A DNA stretch of 35,588 nt from positions 1 to 35,588 of IMG/VR virus record IMGVR_UViG_3300043465_002728; one strand, given 5' to 3'. This stretch comes from a virus. Positions 18,108 to 24,698 of this stretch are shown piece after piece (position 1 is the first letter of the stretch; every line of letters begins with the position of its first letter). The position numbers were made by a program, and so were the translations under genes. Below the pieces are notes generated by a model. It was not told where the DNA came from. It did no database searches and was given only the letters and a program-made list of their open reading frames with translations.

Positions 18108-18921
18108 GGCCGAAGAGCGGTTCAAGCAAATCACAGCAGCCTACGAAAGCATTACTTCTGGCAGTGCTGACCCGACGCCCGCAGAGCGCGAATTCACAGA
18201 AGATATGCTCAATGACCTTTTTGGGCAGTTCGGCTTTGGCTTTGGAAACCGCAGTCCTCGTAATCAGGCATATGCAGAGGTAGAGCCAATCTCTATATCT
18301 GTGCGAGAGTACTGCACTGGTTCTAAGAAAAGCACAAAGATTCGTATCGACGGACCTTGTGCAACTTGCTCTGGAATTGGCGCCACTCTTGGCAACTACA
18401 CTCAATGCCAGCCTTGCCGCGGCACTGGCAAGGCTACATACCGACAGGGCTTCGTTACTGTGTCTATGGGCAACTGCCCTGCGTGCTCTGGGGCCGGTAG
18501 ATCCATAAAAAAGGCATGCGAAGCCTGTGCGGGCGCTGGTCGGGGAATCCAGGAAAGCTCTATTGCTGTCGATCTGCTGCCAGGGATCAGCAATGGTATC
18601 ATGATTAATTATGGCGGTGCTCGCCTAGGTATTCCTATTGTTGTGCAAGACAGTGGAGATTTACTTATCGAGGGCGCAAACATTCGCTCAAAAATCTCTA
18701 TAAGCCTTGAGCAGGCGCTTTTCGGCTGCAAACTGCAGGTCGAAACTGCCCTTGGCACAAAAACAGTTTCTATCGATCCCCTTAAATACGGGTCTGCTGA
18801 GCTGCGCCTGCGCGGTCTTGGTGTCCAGGGCACCAGTCCTGGCGACCATATGCTTGATGTAAGGGTAACGATGCCAGAAGACGATGTCCGAAGAAAGATA
18901 AAAGAGGCATTAGATGAGTAA
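17989..18921 (+). CDS. dnaJ: DnaJ (Hsp40) co-chaperone, full type I layout
   Basis: Stimulates Hsp70 ATPase and delivers clients. All type I parts are present in 310 residues (about 376 in E. coli): J domain with H31-P32-D33, a short Gly/Phe segment (FGQFGFGFG, residues 79-87), four zinc repeats at C125/C128, C141/C144, C164/C167 and C178/C181, and a substrate-binding C-terminal half (DSGDLLIEG; GLGVQGTSPGDHMLDV). The start is fixed by GGAGAAAG upstream and by the J domain beginning at residue 1. The first 119 bases overlap the RuvC-like gene in a different frame. No DnaK lies in the window, so it presumably works with the host DnaK. The end overlaps recA by eight bases. Confidence 0.95.
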   Translation: MQNPWETLGVTPGTPPEELKKAYKKLALQFHPDRNPGNPEAEERFKQITAAYESITSGSADPTPAEREFTEDMLNDLFGQFGFGFGNRSPRNQAYAEVEPISISVREYCTGSKKSTKIRIDGPCATCSGIGATLGNYTQCQPCRGTGKATYRQGFVTVSMGNCPACSGAGRSIKKACEACAGAGRGIQESSIAVDLLPGISNGIMINYGGARLGIPIVVQDSGDLLIEGANIRSKISISLEQALFGCKLQVETALGTKTVSIDPLKYGSAELRLRGLGVQGTSPGDHMLDVRVTMPEDDVRRKIKEALDE

Positions 18922-20050
18922 TAATAAAGACTTCCTGAAGGCTTTTAACAAAGCATTCTCTAAGAATGGAACGGATGCTGCGCGCAAAGCCAGTGATCCG
19001 CAAGCGTACAAGGGGGAGGTGATTGAATTTCCGTCCTTGACGCTTGGCGACGCTAGCCACTACTGGGGCTTGCCGCTTGGCAAGATCACCCAGTTCCACG
19101 GCCCGGAAGGCTGTGGAAAAACTTTTTTTGCCATGCTCATGGTAAAGCAGGCTCAGGACAAGTATCCTGGCAGCAGCGTTGTGTGGTTCGATGCCGAGTA
19201 TAGCTTCAATGAAACCTGGGCAAAGAATCTTGGAATCGATACGGACCGCCTCGTAATCGTGCCCGAGAATAACGCTGCGGTCATCTTTACGATGATCTGC
19301 GGTCGCTCCAATGACCAGGGCAAGAAGATCGATCTTGGTATTCTTGACCACGTTGGCGGGAAAACGCTTGACTGCAAGCTGATTGTACTAGATAGCATCG
19401 CAAATCTTATCTACCCGATTGAGGAGAATCGCGGCTTCGATGAACAGGAGATGGCCGCTGGTGCTCGCTTCCTTATGAAGGGCATGAAGCGCACCACTCC
19501 AATGCTCGCTGAGACTGGCACGTCCTTTCTGTGTATCAATCAGGCGCGCGAGAAGATTGGCGAGCGAATCCCAACCCTCACGTATCCTGGTGGTCGTCCG
19601 TATCGCCACACTCTGAGTCTTGCTGTTCTCTTCAAAGCCTCTGGCTCAAAAGACGGCCAGATTCAGAGCGAGAACGAGCGCAAGCAGGGTCACAAGATTC
19701 TTGCAACAGTAGAGAAAACGCGCGCTGGTCCGGACAAGTGGAAGAGCGAATTCTGGCTCGATTTCTCTAAAGGCGTCGTCAATCGCGGTGCCGAAGCCGC
19801 AATGCTTGGAGATGCTTATGGCATCATCTCTCGTCCAAATGCTGTCACCTGGATCTATGAAGATCTCACGGTAAAGGGCAAGGATGCGTTCGCCGCGGCC
19901 CTCGAGGCTCGACCCGATCTAGTAGAAAAACTAATCGCACATATTCAGGAGATTAAGACCAGCGGCAATGGCCGACCCGCTGTATTGTCAGAAGACGATA
20001 CTGGTCCGGTTTCTGACTTCGAGGTCGGTGACAGTGGAGAGGTAGCTTGA
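18914..20050 (+). CDS. recA: RecA/UvsX-like recombinase
   Basis: Forms filaments on single-stranded DNA and catalyses strand exchange. The Walker A motif is G63-PEGCGKT, the family glutamate lies in WFDAEYS, Walker B is LIVLDSIAN and the L2-like region is INQAREKIGERIPTLTYPGG. The C-terminal region is longer and more acidic (EDDTGPVSDFEVGD) than in the core fold. The ATG overlaps the dnaJ stop as ATGAGTAA, with AGAGG seven bases upstream. The 378 residues are close to the sizes of bacterial RecA and T4 UvsX; the L2 region departs enough from cellular RecA that a phage UvsX-type protein is the better description. Neighbours SSB, RuvC-like and primase fit a recombination-dependent replication set. 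Confidence 0.9.
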   Translation: MSNNKDFLKAFNKAFSKNGTDAARKASDPQAYKGEVIEFPSLTLGDASHYWGLPLGKITQFHGPEGCGKTFFAMLMVKQAQDKYPGSSVVWFDAEYSFNETWAKNLGIDTDRLVIVPENNAAVIFTMICGRSNDQGKKIDLGILDHVGGKTLDCKLIVLDSIANLIYPIEENRGFDEQEMAAGARFLMKGMKRTTPMLAETGTSFLCINQAREKIGERIPTLTYPGGRPYRHTLSLAVLFKASGSKDGQIQSENERKQGHKILATVEKTRAGPDKWKSEFWLDFSKGVVNRGAEAAMLGDAYGIISRPNAVTWIYEDLTVKGKDAFAAALEARPDLVEKLIAHIQEIKTSGNGRPAVLSEDDTGPVSDFEVGDSGEVA

Positions 20051-20529
20051 AAACTCATTGTCCAGCCTGTGGCAAGTCGTCACTGAACTTCATACACAAG
20101 CAGACCGGACGCCTTTACTGCAGCTCATGCGGGCAGCAGATTGCTGCGTCAGAGACCATATTGGCGGCCCTTGTCCGTAAGGGCGCCTTTCTCCCTGATG
20201 ACTTCTTCTCTCGGCCTGAGCCAGAAGTGGTCAAGGAGGTTGTTCCTGAGCCGTACGATGCGCGAGCAGCCGCCATGCGGCGAATACAGAGCTCTCAGCG
20301 TCAGCTTGACAGCGGTCGCGAGTCTGATATGTCCAGGAAAATTAACATTCCTAAGATGAGTCGCGAAGAGGCAACCGCTCGAAAGCGAGCGATAGTTGCA
20401 AGTCTGGCGAATACTGATGAGTTGATCTCTCAGGCAGCTCAACCACCTAGCCCGGATTTGGCCTCTGACTTTGCAGAGATCGGTCTTGACCTAGGGGAGG
20501 TTGATAGCATCCTGAAGAGCGACCAGTGA
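20047..20529 (+). CDS. Zinc-ribbon protein, possibly the split primase zinc domain
   Basis: Unknown; 160 residues. C5/C8 (CPAC) and a later CSSC form a zinc ribbon in the first 30 residues, with a spacing like the zinc domain of T7-type primases. The rest is charged and helical with Pro-rich linkers. The start is a TTG overlapping the recA stop as TTGA; its own stop overlaps the next gene as GTGA. Because the following gene is a DnaG-type primase core lacking its zinc domain, this protein may supply that domain in trans. That is inference from position and motif; a general zinc-ribbon adaptor is equally possible. Confidence 0.7.
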   Translation: MKTHCPACGKSSLNFIHKQTGRLYCSSCGQQIAASETILAALVRKGAFLPDDFFSRPEPEVVKEVVPEPYDARAAAMRRIQSSQRQLDSGRESDMSRKINIPKMSREEATARKRAIVASLANTDELISQAAQPPSPDLASDFAEIGLDLGEVDSILKSDQ

Positions 20530-21260
20530 TCGAAAAAGAAGCATTAGATACGACAGTGCAACTGTGTGGCCTCGGGATCTGGACTGATCCCGAGGTCCTC
20601 TCTTATTGTCGTGAACGCGGCATAGCGGACAGCACTATTCGCGAGTGGGGGCTTGGAGCCTTCCCGGAAGATCCTAATCAGCTGTTTGCCCTCAGTTCAA
20701 AGATCAATACTCCGAAAATGTTCTCTGGCAGCATCCTGCGTCTCATTGATGGTTATTTTGAGTCTTCGTTTTTAAAGAATCGGCTGATCATACCTGTCAA
20801 CGACCCATATGGCGTACCAATTGCTATCATGGGGCGCACTACACTGTCTCAAGAAGTTGTCAAGCAGCACGACTTCCCAAAGTACTACAATACTCACTAT
20901 AATAAAACTCGCTCACTATTCGGACTTGATCGTGCGATAAGTACCGTTCTGCGTACAGGTGAGATCATACTGGTCGAAGGCAACGTAGACGTCATCATGG
21001 CGCATCAGCATGGCCTAAAGAATGTTGTTGCCACCAGTTCTTCGAACATAAGCTCGCATCAAATTTCGCTGGCTGCAAGATATGCTGAGCGCATCTACTT
21101 GGCGCTAGATGGAGACGAAGCTGGCCGAGCCGGAATACAAAGGGCGCTTGAAAAATATGGCGCGGCGGCCAAGCAGCTGGGAATCACGATAGCTCCCCTT
21201 CATATATCTGGAGGGAAGGATTTAGACGAAGCCCTAAGGGCAGGAGGTATAAGATGGTAG
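20526..21260 (+). CDS. DnaG-type primase core (Toprim), no zinc or helicase-binding domain
   Basis: Synthesises RNA primers for replication. The N-terminal 60 residues match the DnaG polymerase core (VLSYCRERGIADSTIREWGLG). The Toprim domain shows E151 (ILVEGNVDVIMAH) and D195/D197 (ALDGDEAGRAG). At 244 residues it lacks both the N-terminal CHC2 zinc domain and the C-terminal helicase-interaction domain of the roughly 580-residue DnaG. The start is GTG overlapping the previous stop as GTGA. The end of the gene contains the AGGAGGT ribosome site for thioredoxin. Confidence 0.85.
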   Translation: MIEKEALDTTVQLCGLGIWTDPEVLSYCRERGIADSTIREWGLGAFPEDPNQLFALSSKINTPKMFSGSILRLIDGYFESSFLKNRLIIPVNDPYGVPIAIMGRTTLSQEVVKQHDFPKYYNTHYNKTRSLFGLDRAISTVLRTGEIILVEGNVDVIMAHQHGLKNVVATSSSNISSHQISLAARYAERIYLALDGDEAGRAGIQRALEKYGAAAKQLGITIAPLHISGGKDLDEALRAGGIRW

Positions 21261-21532
21261 AAGAGAATTGTCTTGTTAAGTTTTACGCTGATTGGTGCGG
21301 TCCCTGTAAGCAGTTTTCGCCCACGATTGACCGAGTTGTTGCCGAAACCGGCGTAAAGCTAGTCCAAATAAATGTAGATGCTCAGCCGGAGCTCGCCCAG
21401 CAATTTGGAGTGCGCAGCATTCCTGCTCTTTTTGCCGTCAAGGGCGGTGTACCGGTCGGCTCAGTATTTGGTAACAAGCCAGAAGCAGATGTCCGCGAGC
21501 TCGTTAGAAAGGTAGTAGGAACACCTGAATGA
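21254..21532 (+). CDS. trx: Thioredoxin
   Basis: Small redox protein. The active site is W14-C15-G-P-C18 and the conserved cis-proline is P57 in RSIPAL; 92 residues is slightly short for the family but the fold appears complete. AGGAGGT inside the end of the primase gene gives it a very strong ribosome site, and its ATG overlaps that gene by seven bases. Possible roles are reducing a phage ribonucleotide reductase (none in this window) or serving as a replication factor as host thioredoxin does for T7 polymerase; the latter is not expected for a DnaE polymerase. It overlaps the next gene as ATGA. Confidence 0.93.
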   Translation: MVEENCLVKFYADWCGPCKQFSPTIDRVVAETGVKLVQINVDAQPELAQQFGVRSIPALFAVKGGVPVGSVFGNKPEADVRELVRKVVGTPE

Positions 21533-22092
21533 AAGTTGTTATTTATGATGCCAGCTTTAGGGCCGGATGGGTGGGAAATTCCTGGGTACTGGGCGGACGT
21601 CTTTACCGAGCTCTGCGCAAAGTCGATCTTGTTATCCCAGTACTGCTGTGGGAGCAAGTAGCCTCAGAGCTACAGAAATTGCCTAACTATAGTATAAAAG
21701 ACTTGCAGGTCTGGAGCCACGGCCATCCCGGCGGAGTGTCAATAAATGGCGAATCCATTAACAATCGCAATATCAATCCTGCTTTCTGGGGCAGTATTGC
21801 TCGAAAGCTGCGTGGCGACGGACGAGTGTGGTTTCGCACCTGCGCTACGTTTTGTGGTTATGCCGGACATGAATTTGCAAAAAAGCTCGCCGATACCATG
21901 GATCGAACGGTAGTAGGTCATACATATATTATTGGTCCTTTTCAGTCGGGATTGCATGTGCACCAACCTGGACGGGAGCCAAACTGGTCGCCTCAGGAAG
22001 GTTTGGAGGTTAGGAAAGATGGTAGCACGGGCATTAGAATGTCAGGTCCGCTTCAGCCGAACACCGTGACATGCCTACATACTGATTTTTAA
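21529..22092 (+). CDS. Caspase-fold-like protein with His/Cys pair (DUF4347-like)
   Basis: Probable clan CD cysteine-peptidase-like protein. H64 lies in the pattern VWSHGHPGGV and C105 in VWFRTCATFCG, each after a hydrophobic strand, the arrangement of the catalytic dyad in DUF4347 and C80-like caspase-fold domains. The downstream helix and strand (EFAKKLADTM, VVGHTYIIGP) also fit that family. The protein is 187 residues, the size of a single domain, without signal peptide or partner domain. It overlaps thioredoxin as ATGA and sits in the primase-to-protease gene run. Whether it cleaves proteins, and which, cannot be told; an inactive structural relative is possible. Confidence 0.65.
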   Translation: MKVVIYDASFRAGWVGNSWVLGGRLYRALRKVDLVIPVLLWEQVASELQKLPNYSIKDLQVWSHGHPGGVSINGESINNRNINPAFWGSIARKLRGDGRVWFRTCATFCGYAGHEFAKKLADTMDRTVVGHTYIIGPFQSGLHVHQPGREPNWSPQEGLEVRKDGSTGIRMSGPLQPNTVTCLHTDF

Positions 22093-22101
22093 CGAGGACA
22101 A

Positions 22102-22500
22102 ATGAGCAACCCGAAGCAGCCAAAGAAGATGTCCACAGAAGAGTGGATTCAATTACTTCTTGATAACCAAGACGCTTGGAAAGATAGGCTAGCTTACGTA
22201 GATGAAGAAGCCCGGCGCATCTTCTTTAGCTCTTCGGGTCCTCCTCTAGACTCCAACCTACAATTCGTAAGCGTTTACTTTTACGCTACTTATATGTTTA
22301 ACTTCATATCTTCTCTCGTGGCAGACCCGGATATTGGAGTTCCAAAAGAAATACTAGAATACCATTCTGAGCTAGCTGAAGAGCTGGCTCAAAGCGCTTA
22401 CAAGGATTCCACTTCGCACCTGAAGCGCAAGCAGAAACTGTTAGATGGAGATGACATAGATCCAGAACTACTGGTAACAATGAAAAAAGGTGACGCATGA
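22102..22500 (+). CDS. Unknown acidic helical protein (132 aa)
   Basis: Not recognised. ATG with GAGGA five to six bases upstream. The sequence is helical with an aromatic central stretch (FVSVYFYATYMFNFISSLV) that is hydrophobic but contains no clear membrane topology, followed by an acidic C-terminus. Its stop overlaps the lipoprotein protease start as ATGA. It could partner with that protease; there is no direct evidence. Confidence 0.7.
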   Translation: MSNPKQPKKMSTEEWIQLLLDNQDAWKDRLAYVDEEARRIFFSSSGPPLDSNLQFVSVYFYATYMFNFISSLVADPDIGVPKEILEYHSELAEELAQSAYKDSTSHLKRKQKLLDGDDIDPELLVTMKKGDA

Positions 22501-23195
22501 GGATACTGCTGGCTTTTTTACTTTCTTGCTTAATCGCTTGCCAACCAAAAAGCCCGCCGCCTCCTCTAGAAGTATCTGCTGAGAAAAATATATGGAAAAT
22601 GCAGACCCTCACTTCACAATGCACTTCCTTCCAGATCGATAAAGAGCTGATTGTCACCGCAGCCCACTGCGCGCACTCTCAGCTCTTTTTATTTAAAAAT
22701 GGACCAGATACCCTTGAAGGCAAGCTGGTGGGTCTTTCAGAAGAATCAGACATTGCAGTGTTTTTTGTTCCAGGCGCTGATCGCCCAGGATTCCCAGTAG
22801 GCGAGAATCCGCCGGCTCCAGGCGAAGAGCTGGTGGCAATCGGCTTCCCTGCTCGCGTTACAGATAGCTACGTCTTTGTGCCGGTGCGAATTGCAGGACT
22901 TGCTCGCTCTCCTGATGGCAGCATATTTGCCCGAACTATGGGTCCGTCTGTGTGGCCAGGCATGAGCGGCGGTCCACTGGTCAATTCGCGTGGCGAAGTT
23001 GTCGGCGTAGTCTCGAGCACTGGCCAAATATTCTTCGGCCCAGAAAACGATCCAACAAGCCTGATGCGCGAAGCTGGTAACTTCTCAGTGGATCTAATGA
23101 AAACAATAACTGATATAATTGCTGCTGCGAATCGTCGTGCCTATGAGAACGGTGAATCAGAGGAAGAGCCAGAAACTTCCGGCACTAGCGAATAA
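22497..23195 (+). CDS. Lipoprotein trypsin-like serine protease
   Basis: Predicted exported S1-family peptidase. The N-terminus is a lipoprotein signal (MRILLAFLLSCLIAC) with the lipobox ending at C15 and a Pro-rich tether after it. The catalytic triad is visible: H57 (TAAHC), D85 (EESDIAVFF) and S157 (GMSGGPL), with an HtrA/trypsin-type core and a final acidic tail. It would be anchored in the cell envelope facing the periplasm or outside. It is the last gene of a plus-strand run of overlapping genes, closed by a two-way terminator. Possible roles are envelope remodelling, superinfection exclusion or degradation of a host surface protein; all are inference. Confidence 0.88.
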   Translation: MRILLAFLLSCLIACQPKSPPPPLEVSAEKNIWKMQTLTSQCTSFQIDKELIVTAAHCAHSQLFLFKNGPDTLEGKLVGLSEESDIAVFFVPGADRPGFPVGENPPAPGEELVAIGFPARVTDSYVFVPVRIAGLARSPDGSIFARTMGPSVWPGMSGGPLVNSRGEVVGVVSSTGQIFFGPENDPTSLMREAGNFSVDLMKTITDIIAAANRRAYENGESEEEPETSGTSE

Positions 23196-23197
23196 AG

Positions 23198-23224
23198 AAA
23201 CGGGGCCGCGAGGCCCCGTTTTTA
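23198..23224. terminator. Bidirectional terminator with GCGA loop
   Basis: A ten-base-pair stem, AAACGGGGCC (23198-23207) with GGCCCCGTTT (23212-23221), closes a GCGA loop. T residues follow on the plus strand and A residues precede it, so it can stop the plus-strand protease transcript and also the minus-strand aminomutase transcript, whose stop codon is at 23222-23224. Confidence 0.88.
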
Positions 23225-24613
23225 TTTAATCACGCCCGCCTTTGCGGCAGCAATCATCTCATGTCGTCTACCTGGATCTGCCCAGTCTGCTTGTGCAGAC
23301 GACCCTAGTGATACCAGTGGATCATAGTAGCAAAAAACTACACCGGGCTTTACGCTGGGCGCCGCATATACCGAGATGCCGCTGCTCCGGTCGTACGCCT
23401 CGAACGAGTGCGCATCGCGCTTGCCGCCCCCTCCAGGAGCGTCTACAACGAACACAGGCGTGTTGAAGCCGGCAGTACTGCCTCGCACCCCCTTCTCGAT
23501 CTCAAGGGCCGTAGAAACCGCTGTACGCAAGTCCTCCGTGCCGCGCACCAAGTCGTGCACGTATACATAATAAGGATGCACATTAATCCAGCTCAGCCGC
23601 TTTACCAGCATCTTCATAGTTTCTATGCTATCGTTCACGCCGCGCTGCAGTACGCTCTGGTTACGGACAGTGACTCCGCGCTCCATCAGCAGATTGCACG
23701 CCCGTGCACTGATTCCTGTTATTTCCGCAGGATGATTAAAGTGCGTATGAATTACCACTTCCTTGTGCAGCTGGCGACCGCGAGCCGCAATATCGCAGAT
23801 CGCATCAGTCCATGCTGTATCGGTCAGCACCTTCATTGGCTGGATTGCAAGCCCTTTTGTAGCGTAGCGCCACCGCCGTACATGCGGAATGGCCAGTAAC
23901 CGCTCTCCAATAGCACGCACTTGATCGGCGCGCAGCCGGTAGCTGTCTCCGCCACTCACAACGACATCCTCTACCTCGGGCCGCGATTCGATGTACTGGA
24001 AGATCCTCGACCAGCGCTCCTCGTCGGCCTTCAGACTGATCTTTTCTACCATATCTGTATCCAGGCCGACCGCATAACTGCGCGTACAAAAACGGCAATA
24101 GACCGGGCATGTATCAAGTGCTAGAAATAGTACTTTATCTGCATAGCGATGCGTCAACCCTGGCACCGGGCTGTCGTCCTGCTCGTGTAGCGAGTCCAGA
24201 GTCAACATGGGATGATCGGGCTCTAATTCACTGCCTACTGGCAGGAATTGCCGGCGAATTGGATCAGTATACGGGCTTGACCAGTCGATCAGGCTCATTA
24301 GATACGGGCTTATGCGAACGGCCATGGGAGCAGCGGCAAATCCAGCTTGCACATCTGCAATGAAATCTTCTGACACAAGGTCGCGAACCGCGACTACTAG
24401 CCGGTCTGCTGAAGTTATCGCATTTTTTTCCTGCCAGGTGTGGCTTAGGAAAGCCCCCTCGTCGATCTCGCTCCACGCCGGAATCTTCCTCCAAAACTCG
24501 TCCGTGCGCAAGTTGCGGTGATCCAGGGCTGCGGCCGGAGCTGGCGGCTTAAGACTGTTAACGCTGTCAAGAATTTGTAGTTTGCTCATGGCTACTATTA
24601 CAAGATTGCCCAT
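23222..24613 (-). CDS. kamA: Lysine 2,3-aminomutase (radical SAM, PLP)
   Basis: Interconverts L-lysine and beta-lysine. The radical SAM cluster motif is C169-xxx-C173-xx-C176 (CPVYCRFC). The PLP lysine is K398 in DAPGGGGK. The two aspartates that bind the substrate side chain in clostridial lysine aminomutase are kept as D354 (YVHDLVRG) and D391 (VVDAPG), which argues against the glutamate-specific variants. The 463 residues are longer than the typical 416; the extra length is partly N-terminal. The ATG at 24613 has AAGG upstream; an ATG at 24589 is an alternative. The full PGGGGK domain also separates it from short EF-P-modifying EpmB proteins. Beta-lysine could serve as an osmolyte, an EF-P modification or a small-molecule building block; no partner gene is in the window. 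Confidence 0.92.
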   Translation of the reverse strand: MGNLVIVAMSKLQILDSVNSLKPPAPAAALDHRNLRTDEFWRKIPAWSEIDEGAFLSHTWQEKNAITSADRLVVAVRDLVSEDFIADVQAGFAAAPMAVRISPYLMSLIDWSSPYTDPIRRQFLPVGSELEPDHPMLTLDSLHEQDDSPVPGLTHRYADKVLFLALDTCPVYCRFCTRSYAVGLDTDMVEKISLKADEERWSRIFQYIESRPEVEDVVVSGGDSYRLRADQVRAIGERLLAIPHVRRWRYATKGLAIQPMKVLTDTAWTDAICDIAARGRQLHKEVVIHTHFNHPAEITGISARACNLLMERGVTVRNQSVLQRGVNDSIETMKMLVKRLSWINVHPYYVYVHDLVRGTEDLRTAVSTALEIEKGVRGSTAGFNTPVFVVDAPGGGGKRDAHSFEAYDRSSGISVYAAPSVKPGVVFCYYDPLVSLGSSAQADWADPGRRHEMIAAAKAGVIK

Positions 24614-24644
24614 TCATGCGACCTTGAGGCTGGTAGTAGCGTGC

Positions 24645-24673
24645 AACAAAAAACCCCGCTTTTTCAGCGGGGT
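24645..24673 (-). terminator. Rho-independent terminator of the LamG gene
   Basis: Read on the minus strand, ACCCCGCT (24673-24666) pairs with AGCGGGGT (24660-24653) around a GAAAA loop and is followed by a T-run. It lies 25 bases after the stop of the LamG/cadherin gene. Confidence 0.88.
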
Positions 24674-24698
24674 CTCTTATTAAGATTACATCACCCTA

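Noticed and set aside
18782-19351. 189-residue minus-strand frame opposite recA and the end of dnaJ
   Set aside because: Opposite the Walker A and B region of recA, so a shadow of conserved codons.
23408-23899. 163-residue plus-strand frame opposite kamA
   Set aside because: The minus strand encodes an intact aminomutase with all key residues; the opposite frame is a shadow.
23222-24613. Aminomutase as an EpmB (EF-P modification) protein
   Set aside because: The protein is much longer than EpmB and keeps the lysine-specific pair of aspartates and the PGGGGK motif of true KamA; an EF-P role is still not excluded by sequence alone.
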